A stretch of DNA of 64,000 nucleotides, from NCBI RefSeq assembly GCF_022399565.1, contig NZ_JAJTUT010000002.1, positions 186,001 to 250,000 of the forward strand, written 5' to 3'. The notes beneath the pieces are model-generated. The model searched no databases, was not told the DNA's origin, and saw only the letters and a program-made list of their open reading frames with translations. Numbering within the stretch: position 1 is the first letter of the stretch; each line of letters starts with the position of its first letter. This DNA comes from Flavobacterium algicola. GTDB taxonomy: Bacteria > Bacteroidota > Bacteroidia > Flavobacteriales > Flavobacteriaceae. A program made the translations under genes and the position numbers. Below are positions 52,824 through 62,200 of the stretch, piece by piece.

Positions 52824-55274
52824 TTAAATATTTCCGATTCTAATTACATCTGCGAATATTCCCGATGCAGTTACTGCAGCACCAGCACCAGCACCTTTTA
52901 TCAATAATGGTTGATCAACATAGCGATCAGTGTAAAATAGTACAATATTGTCTTTCCCTTCTAAATTGTAAAAGGGATGATCTTTTGGGATAAACTGTAA
53001 ACCAACACTAGCTTTACCGTTCTCAAATTGAGCTACGTATTTCAAACGAGATTCTTTGCTCAAAGCTTCTTTATAAATGGAGTCAAAATGAGCAGCATGT
53101 TCGATCAAAGAAGCAAAGAAAGCTTCGTTTGAAGTCGTTTCCAAACAAGCAGCAGGCATAAAGGATTCATTTGCAATCTCCTCAATATCCATCTTGTTTC
53201 CGCTTTCGCGAATTAAAATTAATATCTTTCTAGCAACGTCGACTCCGCTTAAGTCAATAGTTGGATCAGGTTCTGTAAAACCTTGTACTCCAGCTTCTTT
53301 TACCACATCATGGAAAGAGTTTTTATCGTCAAAATTGTTGAAGATAAAATTCAAACTTCCAGATAATACCGCTTGAATTTTATTCACTTTATCACCAGAA
53401 GCAATTAAGTTTTTTACGGTATCTATGATTGGTAATCCGGCACCAACATTCGTTTCAAATAAGAAAGGAGCATTGTATTGACGAGAAAGATTTTTTAATT
53501 TGATATAGTTGCTGTACTCAGAAGCACAAGCTATTTTATTACAAGTAACAACACCAACACTTTGTTTCAAAAATCTTTCATATAATCTTGAAACACCTTC
53601 GTTGGCAGTAATATCTACAAAAATACTGTTACGTAAATTCAGTTCTTTTACTTTCGAAACAAAAAGATCTTGATCGGCAGTTTCTCCTTTATCATTTAAA
53701 GCATCCTTCCACTTTTTCAAGTCGATTCCGTCTTCGTCAAAATGCATTTTCTTAGAATTCGAAACAGCAATTACGCGAAGATTTATTTTTAAGTTTTCTT
53801 TTAAGAATTTTTTCTGTTGTGCAATTTGCGAAATGAAGATTTCACCCACATTACCAACTCCCATTACAAACAAGTTCAATTGTTTGGTATTGTCTTCAAA
53901 GAAACGTTCATGCAAAGTGTTCAATGCTTTTTTTACATCTCTCTCATTAATTACTACCGAAATATTTCTTTCGGAAGCACCTTGAGCAATAGCACGAATA
54001 TTTACATTGTTTTTCCCTAAAGTGCTGAACATTTTACCGCTCAATCCTTGATGATTTTTCATGCTTTCGCCCACTAGAGCAATAATGCATAGATTTTTTT
54101 CGACAATACAAGGATCAACTCTATTTTGAGCAATTTCGATTTCGAATGCTTTATTGATTTCTATTTCAGCCAATTCTGCATCTTCGTTCATGATACCTAT
54201 ACAAATAGAGTGTTCTGATGATGCTTGAGTGATGAAAATTACGTTTATCTGCGCATGTGACAGCACTTCAAATAACCTTTTTGATGAACCAGAAACTCCA
54301 ATCATCCCCGGGCCTTCAAGTGTAATCAAAGTGATGCCTCCAATATGACTTATTCCTTTTACAGGATTAACACTTGGTAAAGGATTATTCGAAATGAAAG
54401 TTCCTTCTTCTTCTGGAGAGAAAGTATTTTTTATATAAATGGGAATGTTTTGACGTAGTACGGGTTGAATTGTTGGCGGATATAAAACCTTGGCACCAAA
54501 GTGCGACAACTCCATCGCTTCTTGATACGAAATTGTAGCAATAGGACGTGCTTGCTTTACAATTTTGGGATTGGCAGTAAACATTCCGTTGACATCTGTC
54601 CAAATTTCTAGATCATCTGCATGCACTGCTGCCGCAACAATCGCTGCTGTAAAATCAGAACCTCCACGACCCAAAGTTGTACTGATACCTTCTGTAGATG
54701 ATGAGATAAACCCAGGCATAACTACGACCTGATTCTCATTCGATTCAAAGAAGTTTTTGATTAATAAATTGGTAACGTCAAAATTCACATTGGCTCTACC
54801 GAAATTATTGTTCGTTTTTATAAGTTCACGACTGTCTTTATAACTGCTGTTTGGTGAAGTTTGTTTTAAAGCCTCTGCGATAATGTAAGAAGAAAGTAAT
54901 TCTCCAAAACTTAAAATGGTGTCTAAAGTACGAGTTGAAAGCTCTCCTAATAAGTAACAACCATCCAACAAAGTTTCAAGATGATTGATGATTCTTTTAA
55001 TATGACTTAATAGACCGCTTTGTTGACTTACAGGAATAAGATTTTTTAAAGTGTCTAAGTGTTTTTTTTCTATTTCAGCTATGATGTTTTTATAATTATC
55101 ATCATTTGCTGCTGCTGTAGTTGCTGCTAGATGCAGTAAATCAGTGATTTTACTAAGTGCAGATACAACGACAACTAATTTATCTTGGGTGGCTTTGTTG
55201 GCAACGATATCTAAAACTAATTTAATATTTTGTGCATCGGCAACGGAAGTTCCGCCAAATTTTAATACTTTCAT
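52824..55274 (-). CDS. thrA: Bifunctional aspartokinase / homoserine dehydrogenase
   Basis: 816 aa. The aspartokinase part ('MKVLKFGGTSVA', res. 1-~290) is followed by two ACT domains (~305-455) and the homoserine dehydrogenase part, with a Rossmann start 'NLFVMGVGNVGEIF' at ~470 and 'NVGAGLPIIDTVKNLIASGD' near 625. It catalyses the first and third steps of threonine and methionine synthesis. First structural gene of the operon; a threonine-rich leader ORF with its own promoter ends 99 bp upstream, so expression is probably attenuated by threonine. Confidence 0.96.
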   Translation of the reverse strand: MKVLKFGGTSVADAQNIKLVLDIVANKATQDKLVVVVSALSKITDLLHLAATTAAANDDNYKNIIAEIEKKHLDTLKNLIPVSQQSGLLSHIKRIINHLETLLDGCYLLGELSTRTLDTILSFGELLSSYIIAEALKQTSPNSSYKDSRELIKTNNNFGRANVNFDVTNLLIKNFFESNENQVVVMPGFISSSTEGISTTLGRGGSDFTAAIVAAAVHADDLEIWTDVNGMFTANPKIVKQARPIATISYQEAMELSHFGAKVLYPPTIQPVLRQNIPIYIKNTFSPEEEGTFISNNPLPSVNPVKGISHIGGITLITLEGPGMIGVSGSSKRLFEVLSHAQINVIFITQASSEHSICIGIMNEDAELAEIEINKAFEIEIAQNRVDPCIVEKNLCIIALVGESMKNHQGLSGKMFSTLGKNNVNIRAIAQGASERNISVVINERDVKKALNTLHERFFEDNTKQLNLFVMGVGNVGEIFISQIAQQKKFLKENLKINLRVIAVSNSKKMHFDEDGIDLKKWKDALNDKGETADQDLFVSKVKELNLRNSIFVDITANEGVSRLYERFLKQSVGVVTCNKIACASEYSNYIKLKNLSRQYNAPFLFETNVGAGLPIIDTVKNLIASGDKVNKIQAVLSGSLNFIFNNFDDKNSFHDVVKEAGVQGFTEPDPTIDLSGVDVARKILILIRESGNKMDIEEIANESFMPAACLETTSNEAFFASLIEHAAHFDSIYKEALSKESRLKYVAQFENGKASVGLQFIPKDHPFYNLEGKDNIVLFYTDRYVDQPLLIKGAGAGAAVTASGIFADVIRIGNI

Positions 55275-55373
55275 TCTGTTTGTTTTATTGAAAAAAAAGA
55301 GTACAATTTTTTATACATCCAAGACTTTCCTTTAAATAAGGAAAATGCAAATATAAGATTATATGTGAAAAGT

Positions 55374-55472
55374 TTACCCCAACGGGGTGGTAGTTGTTGT
55401 AAAAGTAACAGAAATCACAACTTCAGTAGAAGTTGTTAATTGAGTAGTATATGTATTTCTGTTGTTTTTCAT
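55374..55472 (-). CDS. Threonine-rich leader peptide of the thr operon (thrL-like)
   Basis: ATG at 55472 opens a 32-aa frame ending TAA at 55374-55376. Twelve residues are Thr, including five in a row (ACA ACA ACT ACC ACC) near the end, plus three Val and one Ile. Such clusters before a threonine operon are the mark of ribosome-mediated attenuation. The mRNA can form ACAACTTC/GAAGTTGT inside the frame (55417-55436) or, instead, pair AGTTGT with ACAACT near the Thr run (55392-55397), and ACCCC-GTT-GGGGT at its end (55376-55388). No canonical U-run terminator follows. The ATG is only ~11 nt from the -7 box, so the 5' UTR is very short. Confidence 0.75.
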   Translation of the reverse strand: MKNNRNTYTTQLTTSTEVVISVTFTTTTTPLG

Positions 55473-55482
55473 AAGTGACGCT

Positions 55483-55513
55483 CAAAAGTACGTATTTTTT
55501 ACAAAAAAGCAAA
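55483..55513 (-). promoter_or_regulatory. Promoter of the thr leader and operon
   Basis: On the minus strand TTTG (55510-55513), 19 bp, then TACTTTTG (55483-55490): a full match to the Bacteroidota -33/-7 promoter. Transcription would start a few bases before the leader ATG at 55472. Confidence 0.75.
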
Positions 55514-55620
55514 AGCCTTGTTCTTAAATTTAATTTTATTTAGCTAATTCATATGTAAATCAATTAATTAGCGCTTTAGGATTTATTATTATAGATAGGG
55601 AATAGTAAAAAAAAATAATT

Positions 55621-55628
55621 TAAATTTG
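55621..55628 (+). promoter_or_regulatory. Bacteroidota -7 box (TAAATTTG) of the DUF47-PiT operon
   Basis: Exact TAnnTTTG, 24 bp before the ATG of the DUF47 gene. No clear -33 TTTG. Confidence 0.5.
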
Positions 55629-55652
55629 CCCACAACATTAAAATAGATAAAA

Positions 55653-56297
55653 ATGTCATTAAATAGTATTTTCCAGTTTTTAGTTCCAAAAGACAAAAAG
55701 TTTTTTCCTCTTTTTGAAGAAGCATCTAGCAATTTAATAGAATTGGCTGCTGACTTACATGAAGCAGTTAATTTACCGTTGAAGGAAAGAGAAGCACTTT
55801 TTCAAAAAATTGATGTTTTGGAACAAAAAGGTGAAGATATCACGCGTCAAACAAATTTGGAGTTAAGTAGAAATTTTATCACTCCTTTTGATAGAGAAGA
55901 TATTCATTCCCTAATAACTTCTATTGACAATGTTGCCGATAGATTACATGGTGCTGCAAGTATTATGCGTTTGTACCAAGTAGATAAAATTACAAAGTCT
56001 ATTCGAAAATTGACTGAAATTAATTTAGAAGCTTGTCAAAATATTGATGCTGCTGTAAAAGAATTAAGAAATTTAAAAAATATCAGAAGCATTACAGAAG
56101 CTTGTGCTCGAATTAGTAAGTTAGAAAACAAATCTGATAATGTTTACAATAAAGCCGTTTTCGAAATTTTTGAAAATGAAACTGATGCTAAAAATATTAT
56201 AAAATATAAGGAGGTATTATCTATTCTGGAAACAGCAACAGATAAATGTAAGAGCGTTGCTAGTGTTCTAGAGACGATTGCTGTGAAGCACTCTTAA
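55653..56297 (+). CDS. DUF47 family PhoU-like phosphate transport accessory protein
   Basis: 214 aa, all-helical. PhoU-like features are 'EREALFQKIDVLEQKGEDIT' and 'FITPFDREDIHSLITSIDNV' (metal-binding Asp/Glu repeats E-x-x-x-D). No signal or membrane segment. These cytoplasmic proteins are coupled to PiT transporters and probably regulate them. It is 36 bp before the transporter gene, with a promoter just upstream. Confidence 0.93.
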   Translation: MSLNSIFQFLVPKDKKFFPLFEEASSNLIELAADLHEAVNLPLKEREALFQKIDVLEQKGEDITRQTNLELSRNFITPFDREDIHSLITSIDNVADRLHGAASIMRLYQVDKITKSIRKLTEINLEACQNIDAAVKELRNLKNIRSITEACARISKLENKSDNVYNKAVFEIFENETDAKNIIKYKEVLSILETATDKCKSVASVLETIAVKHS

Positions 56298-56333
56298 GAA
56301 TTTCGAAAATTTTTTAATCTTTTAATTAAAATT

Positions 56334-57686
56334 ATGTTTACTCTACTAATAGTTATTATAGTATTGGCCTTGATTTTTGATTACATCAATGGTTTTCACG
56401 ATGCTGCAAATGCCATTGCTACTGTAGTTGCTACCAAGGTTCTTTCGCCAACTCAAGCTGTTATTTGGGCAGCCTTCTTTAACTTTCTAGCGTATTGGGT
56501 ATTTGGTTTAGGTGTTGCAAATACCGTTGCTAAGACGGCAGACTCCAGCCAAATCAACTTGACCGTTATTCTTGCAGGAGTTGTCGCGGCAATCATTTGG
56601 AATTTAATCACATGGTGGCAAGGAATTCCTTCAAGTTCCTCACATACTTTAATTGGAGGTTTTGCAGGTGCTGCTATAGCACATGCTATCGCAACCCACG
56701 GATTCTCTGATTACACAATTATTGAAGATGGAGTGGAGCATACCAAACACTGGTATAATATTGTAAGTTGGTACAAAGCAGGTAAAGATGGAGGTATGCC
56801 CTCTGGAGTTGTTATCATTATCGCATTTATTGTACTTGCACCCTTATTAGGAGCACTTATGTCTTATTTGATTTCGATTTGGTTACTTAATGCTTCCAAG
56901 AAAACAATTATGCCCAAAGTCTTTACAGTAATTTTAATGCTTGCATCAATTGTTTTTGTATATACTCAGATGATTCCCATTGAAGAGATTTCAGAACCTC
57001 GTTTTGAATCTTCGGTTTTTTGGAGTGTGGTATTTGAATCACACAACATTAAATGGTTTTTGGTTGCTTTCATCATACTTTCTATTTCTACATTTGCGCT
57101 GGTTTTTAGTAGTTTAAATTTGCATAAAGCAGATGCGGTGTTGAGAAAAATGCAGTTACTATCCTCTGCAGCCTTCAGTTTAGGTCACGGTGGTAACGAC
57201 TCACAAAAAGTAATGGGTATCATTGCTGCAGCTGTAGCAGTATACATCAGTAAGAGCGGTGTTGATATAAATACACTTCCAGATTGGTTACAAGTAGTAC
57301 TTCCAGATGACGAAAAAGGTATTAGAGGCGTTATGCCAGAGTGGATTCCATTGGCATGTTATACCGCGATTGCAATTGGTACATTAAGTGGAGGTTGGAA
57401 AATCGTAAAAACAATGGGTTCTAAAATCACGAAAGTAACTTCATTTGAAGGTGTTGCAGCCGAAACTGCAGGAGCTTTAACATTATATTTTACAGAGCAT
57501 TTTAAAGTACCGGTTAGTACAACTCATACAATCACTGGTTCTATTATTGGTGTTGGATTAACAAAACGCGTTTCTGCAGTACGATGGGGAGTTACCGTAA
57601 GTTTATTATGGGCTTGGGTTTTAACGATTCCTGTATCAGGATTATTAGCTGCCTTGTGTTATTATATTTTAAATATGTTTATATAA
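56334..57686 (+). CDS. Inorganic phosphate transporter, PiT family
   Basis: 450 aa, about ten to eleven membrane helices. The duplicated PiT signature is present at both ends: 'FHDAANAIATVVATKVLSP' (~res. 22-40) and 'GHGGNDSQKVMGIIAAA' (~285-301), with 'PSSSSHTLIGGFAGAAIAHA' (~100-120) and the C-terminal 'PVSTTHTITGSIIGVG'. It imports phosphate (as metal-phosphate) with protons or sodium. Co-transcribed with DUF47 and followed by a terminator. Confidence 0.95.
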   Translation: MFTLLIVIIVLALIFDYINGFHDAANAIATVVATKVLSPTQAVIWAAFFNFLAYWVFGLGVANTVAKTADSSQINLTVILAGVVAAIIWNLITWWQGIPSSSSHTLIGGFAGAAIAHAIATHGFSDYTIIEDGVEHTKHWYNIVSWYKAGKDGGMPSGVVIIIAFIVLAPLLGALMSYLISIWLLNASKKTIMPKVFTVILMLASIVFVYTQMIPIEEISEPRFESSVFWSVVFESHNIKWFLVAFIILSISTFALVFSSLNLHKADAVLRKMQLLSSAAFSLGHGGNDSQKVMGIIAAAVAVYISKSGVDINTLPDWLQVVLPDDEKGIRGVMPEWIPLACYTAIAIGTLSGGWKIVKTMGSKITKVTSFEGVAAETAGALTLYFTEHFKVPVSTTHTITGSIIGVGLTKRVSAVRWGVTVSLLWAWVLTIPVSGLLAALCYYILNMFI

Positions 57687-57710
57687 TCTATAAATACTAT
57701 TAATTAAATC

Positions 57711-57751
57711 AAAACCATCCTATAGTTCACTGTAAGGATGGTTTTTTTTTT
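57711..57751 (+). terminator. Terminator after the phosphate transporter
   Basis: AAACCATCCT, 14-nt loop, AGGATGGTTT and T-run, 25 bp past the stop. Confidence 0.8.
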
Positions 57752-57821
57752 AGCGAAGGATTAAAGTTTTTTGAATATATTTCTATTCAACTTAGTGTGA
57801 AGTTATAGATCATAGTCAAAA

Positions 57822-57863
57822 AAAAAAGGAGAACCAATAGAAATTATTGGTTCTCCTTTTTAT
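57822..57863. terminator. Terminator after the RimK fusion gene
   Basis: AAAAGGAGAACCAATA, 5-nt loop, TATTGGTTCTCCTTTT with A-run/T-run flanks, 16-bp perfect stem. It serves the minus-strand gene ending at 57879. Confidence 0.85.
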
Positions 57864-57878
57864 ATAAAATGAGATATA

Positions 57879-59252
57879 TTATTTTGATTTGATAAAGTTT
57901 TTTTCAATCGCTTTAATCATTTCTCCTGCTATATCTTTATTGGTTGCGCCTTCAATACCTTCTAGTCCTGGTGATGAATTTACTTCAAGCAATAAAGGCC
58001 CTTTTGCAGATCGAATAATATCGACTCCAGCAACTTTTAGATCCATTGCTTTGGCAGCCTTTATAGCAATACGTTTTTCCTCTGTTGTTGCTTTTATGAC
58101 AGATGCAGTTCCCCCTAGGTGAATGTTTGCTCTAAACTCGCCAGGCATAGCTTCTCTTTGAATGGTAGCTACAACTTTACCATCAATAACAAATAGTCGT
58201 AAATCTTTACCGTTTGCTTCTTTAATGAATTCTTGAACAAGTATGTTTGCGTTTAAACTTTTAAAAGCATTAATAACACTTTCTGCTGCTTTCTTGGTCT
58301 CTGCTAATACTACTCCTTTACCTTGAGTACCCTCTAATAATTTAACAATTAAGGGCGGTCCTCCAACCATTTTTATAAGATCATTGGTGTCTAACGGTGA
58401 ATTGGCAAATCCAGTAGTTGGAATACCTATACCGCTATGAAGCAATAGTTGTAACGAGTACAATTTATCTCTTGATTGGGTTATTGCCATAGAAGAATTC
58501 AAACAATAAACATTTAGGGCTTCAAACTGACGTGTTAAAGTACAACCGTAAAAAGTCGCGCTAGGGCGTATTCTGGGGATAATGGCATCAAATTTATTAA
58601 GTATGATTCCACCACGATAATGAATTTCTGGTTTCTCTGCATCTAGTTTCATATAACACTCTTTGATATTCAAAAAGTGCATTTCATGACCGCGCATTTC
58701 TCCAGCTTCCATGATTCTTTTATTGCTATATAATTCTGGGTTACTAGCTAGTACACCAATGCGAAGACCAGTTGTTGCTTTTTCAGAATTTTTATATAGT
58801 TCTTTTAAATTTTCTGCTGTCGGCTGACCTAAAAGATACTGCTGCTCCGGATCAACCAATACTCGTCCGCTCATTGCTTCGCGACCAAGTAACATTCGAT
58901 AGCCCATAGAATCACGATTGGTCAATGTCATTTCGATATTCCATTTATCGTCTCCGATTTCTAAAGTAGTCTGAATAACGTAGCGCTGCTCCCTAAACCC
59001 ACTAGAACTCTTTACAATTCTCTTGTCGATTAGCGGCGCCTCACAATGTATTACTGTTTTTTGGTTATTTTGAATTGGATTTATATCAAACTTAACCCAG
59101 TTGGCTTCGTTTTTTATAAAAGGAGCAATGTTGACTGCATGTAAAGCAGACGTTTTGGCACCTGAATCTACCCTTGCCTTTATCGTAGGTATTCCTAATT
59201 CTGGGAATGAGCACCATTCTTCGCTACCGAGTATGACTTTGTTGTGGGACAT
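57879..59252 (-). CDS. RimB-RimK fusion: retropepsin-like domain plus ATP-grasp glutamate ligase
   Basis: 457 aa. Residues 1-~145 are an ATP-dependent zinc protease/RimB-type domain of pepsin fold, with the D-S-G catalytic triad in '[14 protein letters not shown]' (res. ~27-40) and '[15 protein letters not shown]'. Residues ~165-457 are RimK: '[17 protein letters not shown]', '[20 protein letters not shown]' (ATP-grasp), '[20 protein letters not shown]' and '[15 protein letters not shown]' (Mg site). RimK adds glutamates to ribosomal protein S6 and other targets; RimB-type domains act with it as a partner. Fused in one chain here. Confidence 0.88.
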   Translation of the reverse strand: MSHNKVILGSEEWCSFPELGIPTIKARVDSGAKTSALHAVNIAPFIKNEANWVKFDINPIQNNQKTVIHCEAPLIDKRIVKSSSGFREQRYVIQTTLEIGDDKWNIEMTLTNRDSMGYRMLLGREAMSGRVLVDPEQQYLLGQPTAENLKELYKNSEKATTGLRIGVLASNPELYSNKRIMEAGEMRGHEMHFLNIKECYMKLDAEKPEIHYRGGIILNKFDAIIPRIRPSATFYGCTLTRQFEALNVYCLNSSMAITQSRDKLYSLQLLLHSGIGIPTTGFANSPLDTNDLIKMVGGPPLIVKLLEGTQGKGVVLAETKKAAESVINAFKSLNANILVQEFIKEANGKDLRLFVIDGKVVATIQREAMPGEFRANIHLGGTASVIKATTEEKRIAIKAAKAMDLKVAGVDIIRSAKGPLLLEVNSSPGLEGIEGATNKDIAGEMIKAIEKNFIKSK

Positions 59253-59340
59253 ATTATATTATTTGTATGAGAAAGAGTTTGTAGAGGGTAAAAGTAGTTA
59301 TTGTTTCTCAATTTTAAACTTATATTGATTTAAAATAACA

Positions 59341-59374
59341 AACCCGTTATGTTAATAAAACGTAACGGGTTTGT
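59341..59374. terminator. Terminator between clpC and the RimK gene
   Basis: AAACCCGTTA, loop including TGTTAATAAAACG, TAACGGGTTT; 10-bp stem directly after clpC (minus strand) and upstream of the RimK gene. Confidence 0.7.
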
Positions 59375-59399
59375 GATTTATTTTAATAATAAAAAAATA

Positions 59400-61946
59400 T
59401 TATTTTGTTGCTTCATCTGCTTTGTGAATCGACACTGTTAATTCCTGTGCTCCATCTTCGATATCCATAAAAATATCGTCTCCAGAATTTATTTTTGAAG
59501 TAATAATCTCTTCAGCAAGACTGTCTTCAACATATTTCTGAATCGCTCTTTTTAGTGGTCTAGCACCAAATTGCTTGTCAAAACCTTTATCTGCAATAAA
59601 GCTTTTCGCCTTGTCTGATAATTTTAGGCTGTATCCTAACTCTGCAATTCTATCGTACAGTTTTTTCAATTCGATTTCGATAATCAAATTGATATCCTCT
59701 TTTTCAAGAGCATTAAAGACGATAACGTCATCAATTCTATTCAAGAATTCTGGTGCAAATGTTTTCTTTAAAGCATTTTCGATAATGCTTTTCGAATTAT
59801 CATCTGCTTGCGCTACTTTGGCAGCAGTTCCAAAACCTACTCCTTGACCAAAATCTTTCAATTGTCGGGCTCCAACATTTGAAGTCATGATTATGATTGT
59901 ATTTTTAAAGTCAATTTTTCGACCCAAACTATCTGTTAGGAATCCATCATCAAGTACTTGCAAAAGCATATTGAATACATCTGGATGCGCTTTTTCGATT
60001 TCATCTAATAAAACGACAGCATAAGGTTTTCTTCTAACTTTTTCAGTTAATTGACCACCTTCTTCATAACCAACGTATCCCGGAGGTGCTCCAACTAATC
60101 TAGAGATGGCAAATTTCTCCATGTATTCACTCATGTCAATACGAACTAAAGCATCCTCAGAATCAAATAATTCTTTGGCAAGTACTTTGGCTAATTGTGT
60201 TTTACCTACACCAGTCTGCCCTAAGAAAATAAAGGAACCAATTGGTCTATTTGGATCTTTTAATCCAGCTCGGTTTCTTTGGATTGAACGTGCAATTTTG
60301 GTCACAGCTTCATTTTGACCTATCACTTTACTTTCAATTAATTCAGGTAATTTCGCTAATTTATTACTTTCAGTTTGTGCTATACGATTAACAGGTATTC
60401 CTGTCATCATAGAAACTACATCGGCAACATTATCTTCTGTTACTTCAATTCGATTGTTTTTTGCATCCTCTTCCCATTGCTCTTGAGCAATAGCTAAGTC
60501 TTTTTCTAATTTCTTCTCGTCATCACGAAGTTTTGCTGCTTCCTCATATTTCTGCTTCTTAACAACAACGTTTTTTAGTTCTCGAATATCTTCTAATTTG
60601 CGCTCCAAGTCAAGGATTTGCTTCGGTACTTCAATATTTGTGATGTGTACTCTTGAACCAGCTTCATCCAAAGCATCGATAGCTTTGTCTGGTAAAAATC
60701 GTTCTGACATATAACGGTTTGTCAATTTAACACAAGCTTCAATTGCTTCTTGTGAATAAATAACGTTATGGTGGTCTTCATATTTATTTTTGATGTTATT
60801 CAGAATTGTTATCGTTTCTTCCACAGATGTTGGTTCTACAATAATCTTTTGGAAACGTCTTTCTAAAGCGCCATCTTTCTCAATATACTGTCTGTACTCG
60901 TCAAGTGTAGTTGCACCAATACATTGGATTTCTCCTCTTGCCAAAGCGGGCTTAAACATATTAGATGCATCAAGTGATCCTGTTGCTCCACCTGCACCAA
61001 CAATAGTATGAATTTCATCAATAAAAAGAATGATATCATCATTTTTTTCTAATTCATTCATTACTGCTTTCATTCTTTCTTCAAATTGTCCACGGTATTT
61101 CGTACCCGCTACTAAGCTTGCAAGATCAAGTGTAACTACTCGTTTGTTGAATAAAATGCGAGATACTTTCTTTTGAATGATACGAAGTGCAAGACCTTCT
61201 GCAATAGCAGATTTCCCCACACCAGGTTCACCAATTAAAAGTGGATTATTTTTCTTGCGTCGACTCAAAATCTGGCTTACACGCTCAATTTCTTTTTCTC
61301 GTCCAACTACGGGGTCTAATTTTCCCTCTTCTGCCATTTCTGTCAAATCACGACCAAAATTGTCTAATACTGGAGTTTTAGATTTTTTGTTTGATTTGTT
61401 TGTAGGGTTATTAAAGTTTCCTTCTTTTAGACTGTCATCTTGTCCTAAATCGTCGTTATATGAATCATTCGCTCTAGGTAAATTTTCTAAAAATTCTTCT
61501 TCGTTTGGTGTCATATTTAAATATTGTTCTTTAGCTACGTCATAATCTATTTTTAGTTTATTCAGGAGCTTGGTTGTAGGATCGTTCTCGTTTCGTAGGA
61601 TACAAAGCAACAGATGAGCAGTGCTAATTGAAGTACTCTGAAAAACCTTAGCCTCTAGGAAAGTAGTTTTTAACGCTCTTTCTGCTTGACGTGTCAAGTG
61701 CAGGTTTTTCTTCTCAATGTTTGTCTCTGTGCTTTGGGTTGCAGGGCTTAAAATTTCAACCTTTTTCCGTAGATGTTCTAAATCAACAGACAGGTTGTTT
61801 AATATTTTTATAGCTTTTCCGTTACCGTCCCTAAGGATACCTAACATCAAATGTTCGGTTCCTATAAAGTCATGACCTAATCGCAAAGCTTCTTCTTTGC
61901 TGTAGGTAATAACGTCTTTTACTCTAGGTGAAAAATTATCATCCAT
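59400..61946 (-). CDS. clpC: ClpC ATP-dependent Clp protease ATP-binding subunit
   Basis: 848 aa, usual for ClpC. Double Clp N-domain (1-~150, 'GHDFIGTEHLMLGILRDGNG'), first AAA+ domain with Walker A 'GEPGVGKSA' (~218-226), a middle region with the UVR motif ('KYEEAAKLRDDEKKLEKDL'), then the second AAA+ domain with Walker A 'GQTGVGKTQ'. It unfolds proteins for ClpP and is a general stress and regulatory chaperone. Divergent from gyrA across 254 bp. Confidence 0.95.
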   Translation of the reverse strand: MDDNFSPRVKDVITYSKEEALRLGHDFIGTEHLMLGILRDGNGKAIKILNNLSVDLEHLRKKVEILSPATQSTETNIEKKNLHLTRQAERALKTTFLEAKVFQSTSISTAHLLLCILRNENDPTTKLLNKLKIDYDVAKEQYLNMTPNEEEFLENLPRANDSYNDDLGQDDSLKEGNFNNPTNKSNKKSKTPVLDNFGRDLTEMAEEGKLDPVVGREKEIERVSQILSRRKKNNPLLIGEPGVGKSAIAEGLALRIIQKKVSRILFNKRVVTLDLASLVAGTKYRGQFEERMKAVMNELEKNDDIILFIDEIHTIVGAGGATGSLDASNMFKPALARGEIQCIGATTLDEYRQYIEKDGALERRFQKIIVEPTSVEETITILNNIKNKYEDHHNVIYSQEAIEACVKLTNRYMSERFLPDKAIDALDEAGSRVHITNIEVPKQILDLERKLEDIRELKNVVVKKQKYEEAAKLRDDEKKLEKDLAIAQEQWEEDAKNNRIEVTEDNVADVVSMMTGIPVNRIAQTESNKLAKLPELIESKVIGQNEAVTKIARSIQRNRAGLKDPNRPIGSFIFLGQTGVGKTQLAKVLAKELFDSEDALVRIDMSEYMEKFAISRLVGAPPGYVGYEEGGQLTEKVRRKPYAVVLLDEIEKAHPDVFNMLLQVLDDGFLTDSLGRKIDFKNTIIIMTSNVGARQLKDFGQGVGFGTAAKVAQADDNSKSIIENALKKTFAPEFLNRIDDVIVFNALEKEDINLIIEIELKKLYDRIAELGYSLKLSDKAKSFIADKGFDKQFGARPLKRAIQKYVEDSLAEEIITSKINSGDDIFMDIEDGAQELTVSIHKADEATK

Positions 61947-62200
61947 AATATATATTTGGTATCAGTAAATTTAGTGATTTAGTATTTTAAAACCAAAAAT
62001 CATTCCTTTATCTAGTGTTGTCAGCTAATTGACAAAAAAAATAACTAAAATCACTTAAACGCCTGTTAAATTAGTAAACAAATCTCCTTGACTGTTGTTA
62101 ATAAATCATTGAAAATAGTGCTTTAAAAACCTTTTAAAAATTTCAAAAAGCTGTATATTGGCACGTTTTGAAACTAATATAATATTTAATATAACAACTT

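Noticed and set aside
52373..52843. 156-codon plus-strand ORF opposite thrB
   Set aside because: Antisense shadow of homoserine kinase; Ser/Thr/Pro bias reflects the complementary codons.
61177..61545. 122-codon plus-strand ORF inside clpC
   Set aside because: Antisense shadow of the strongly conserved first AAA+ domain of ClpC.
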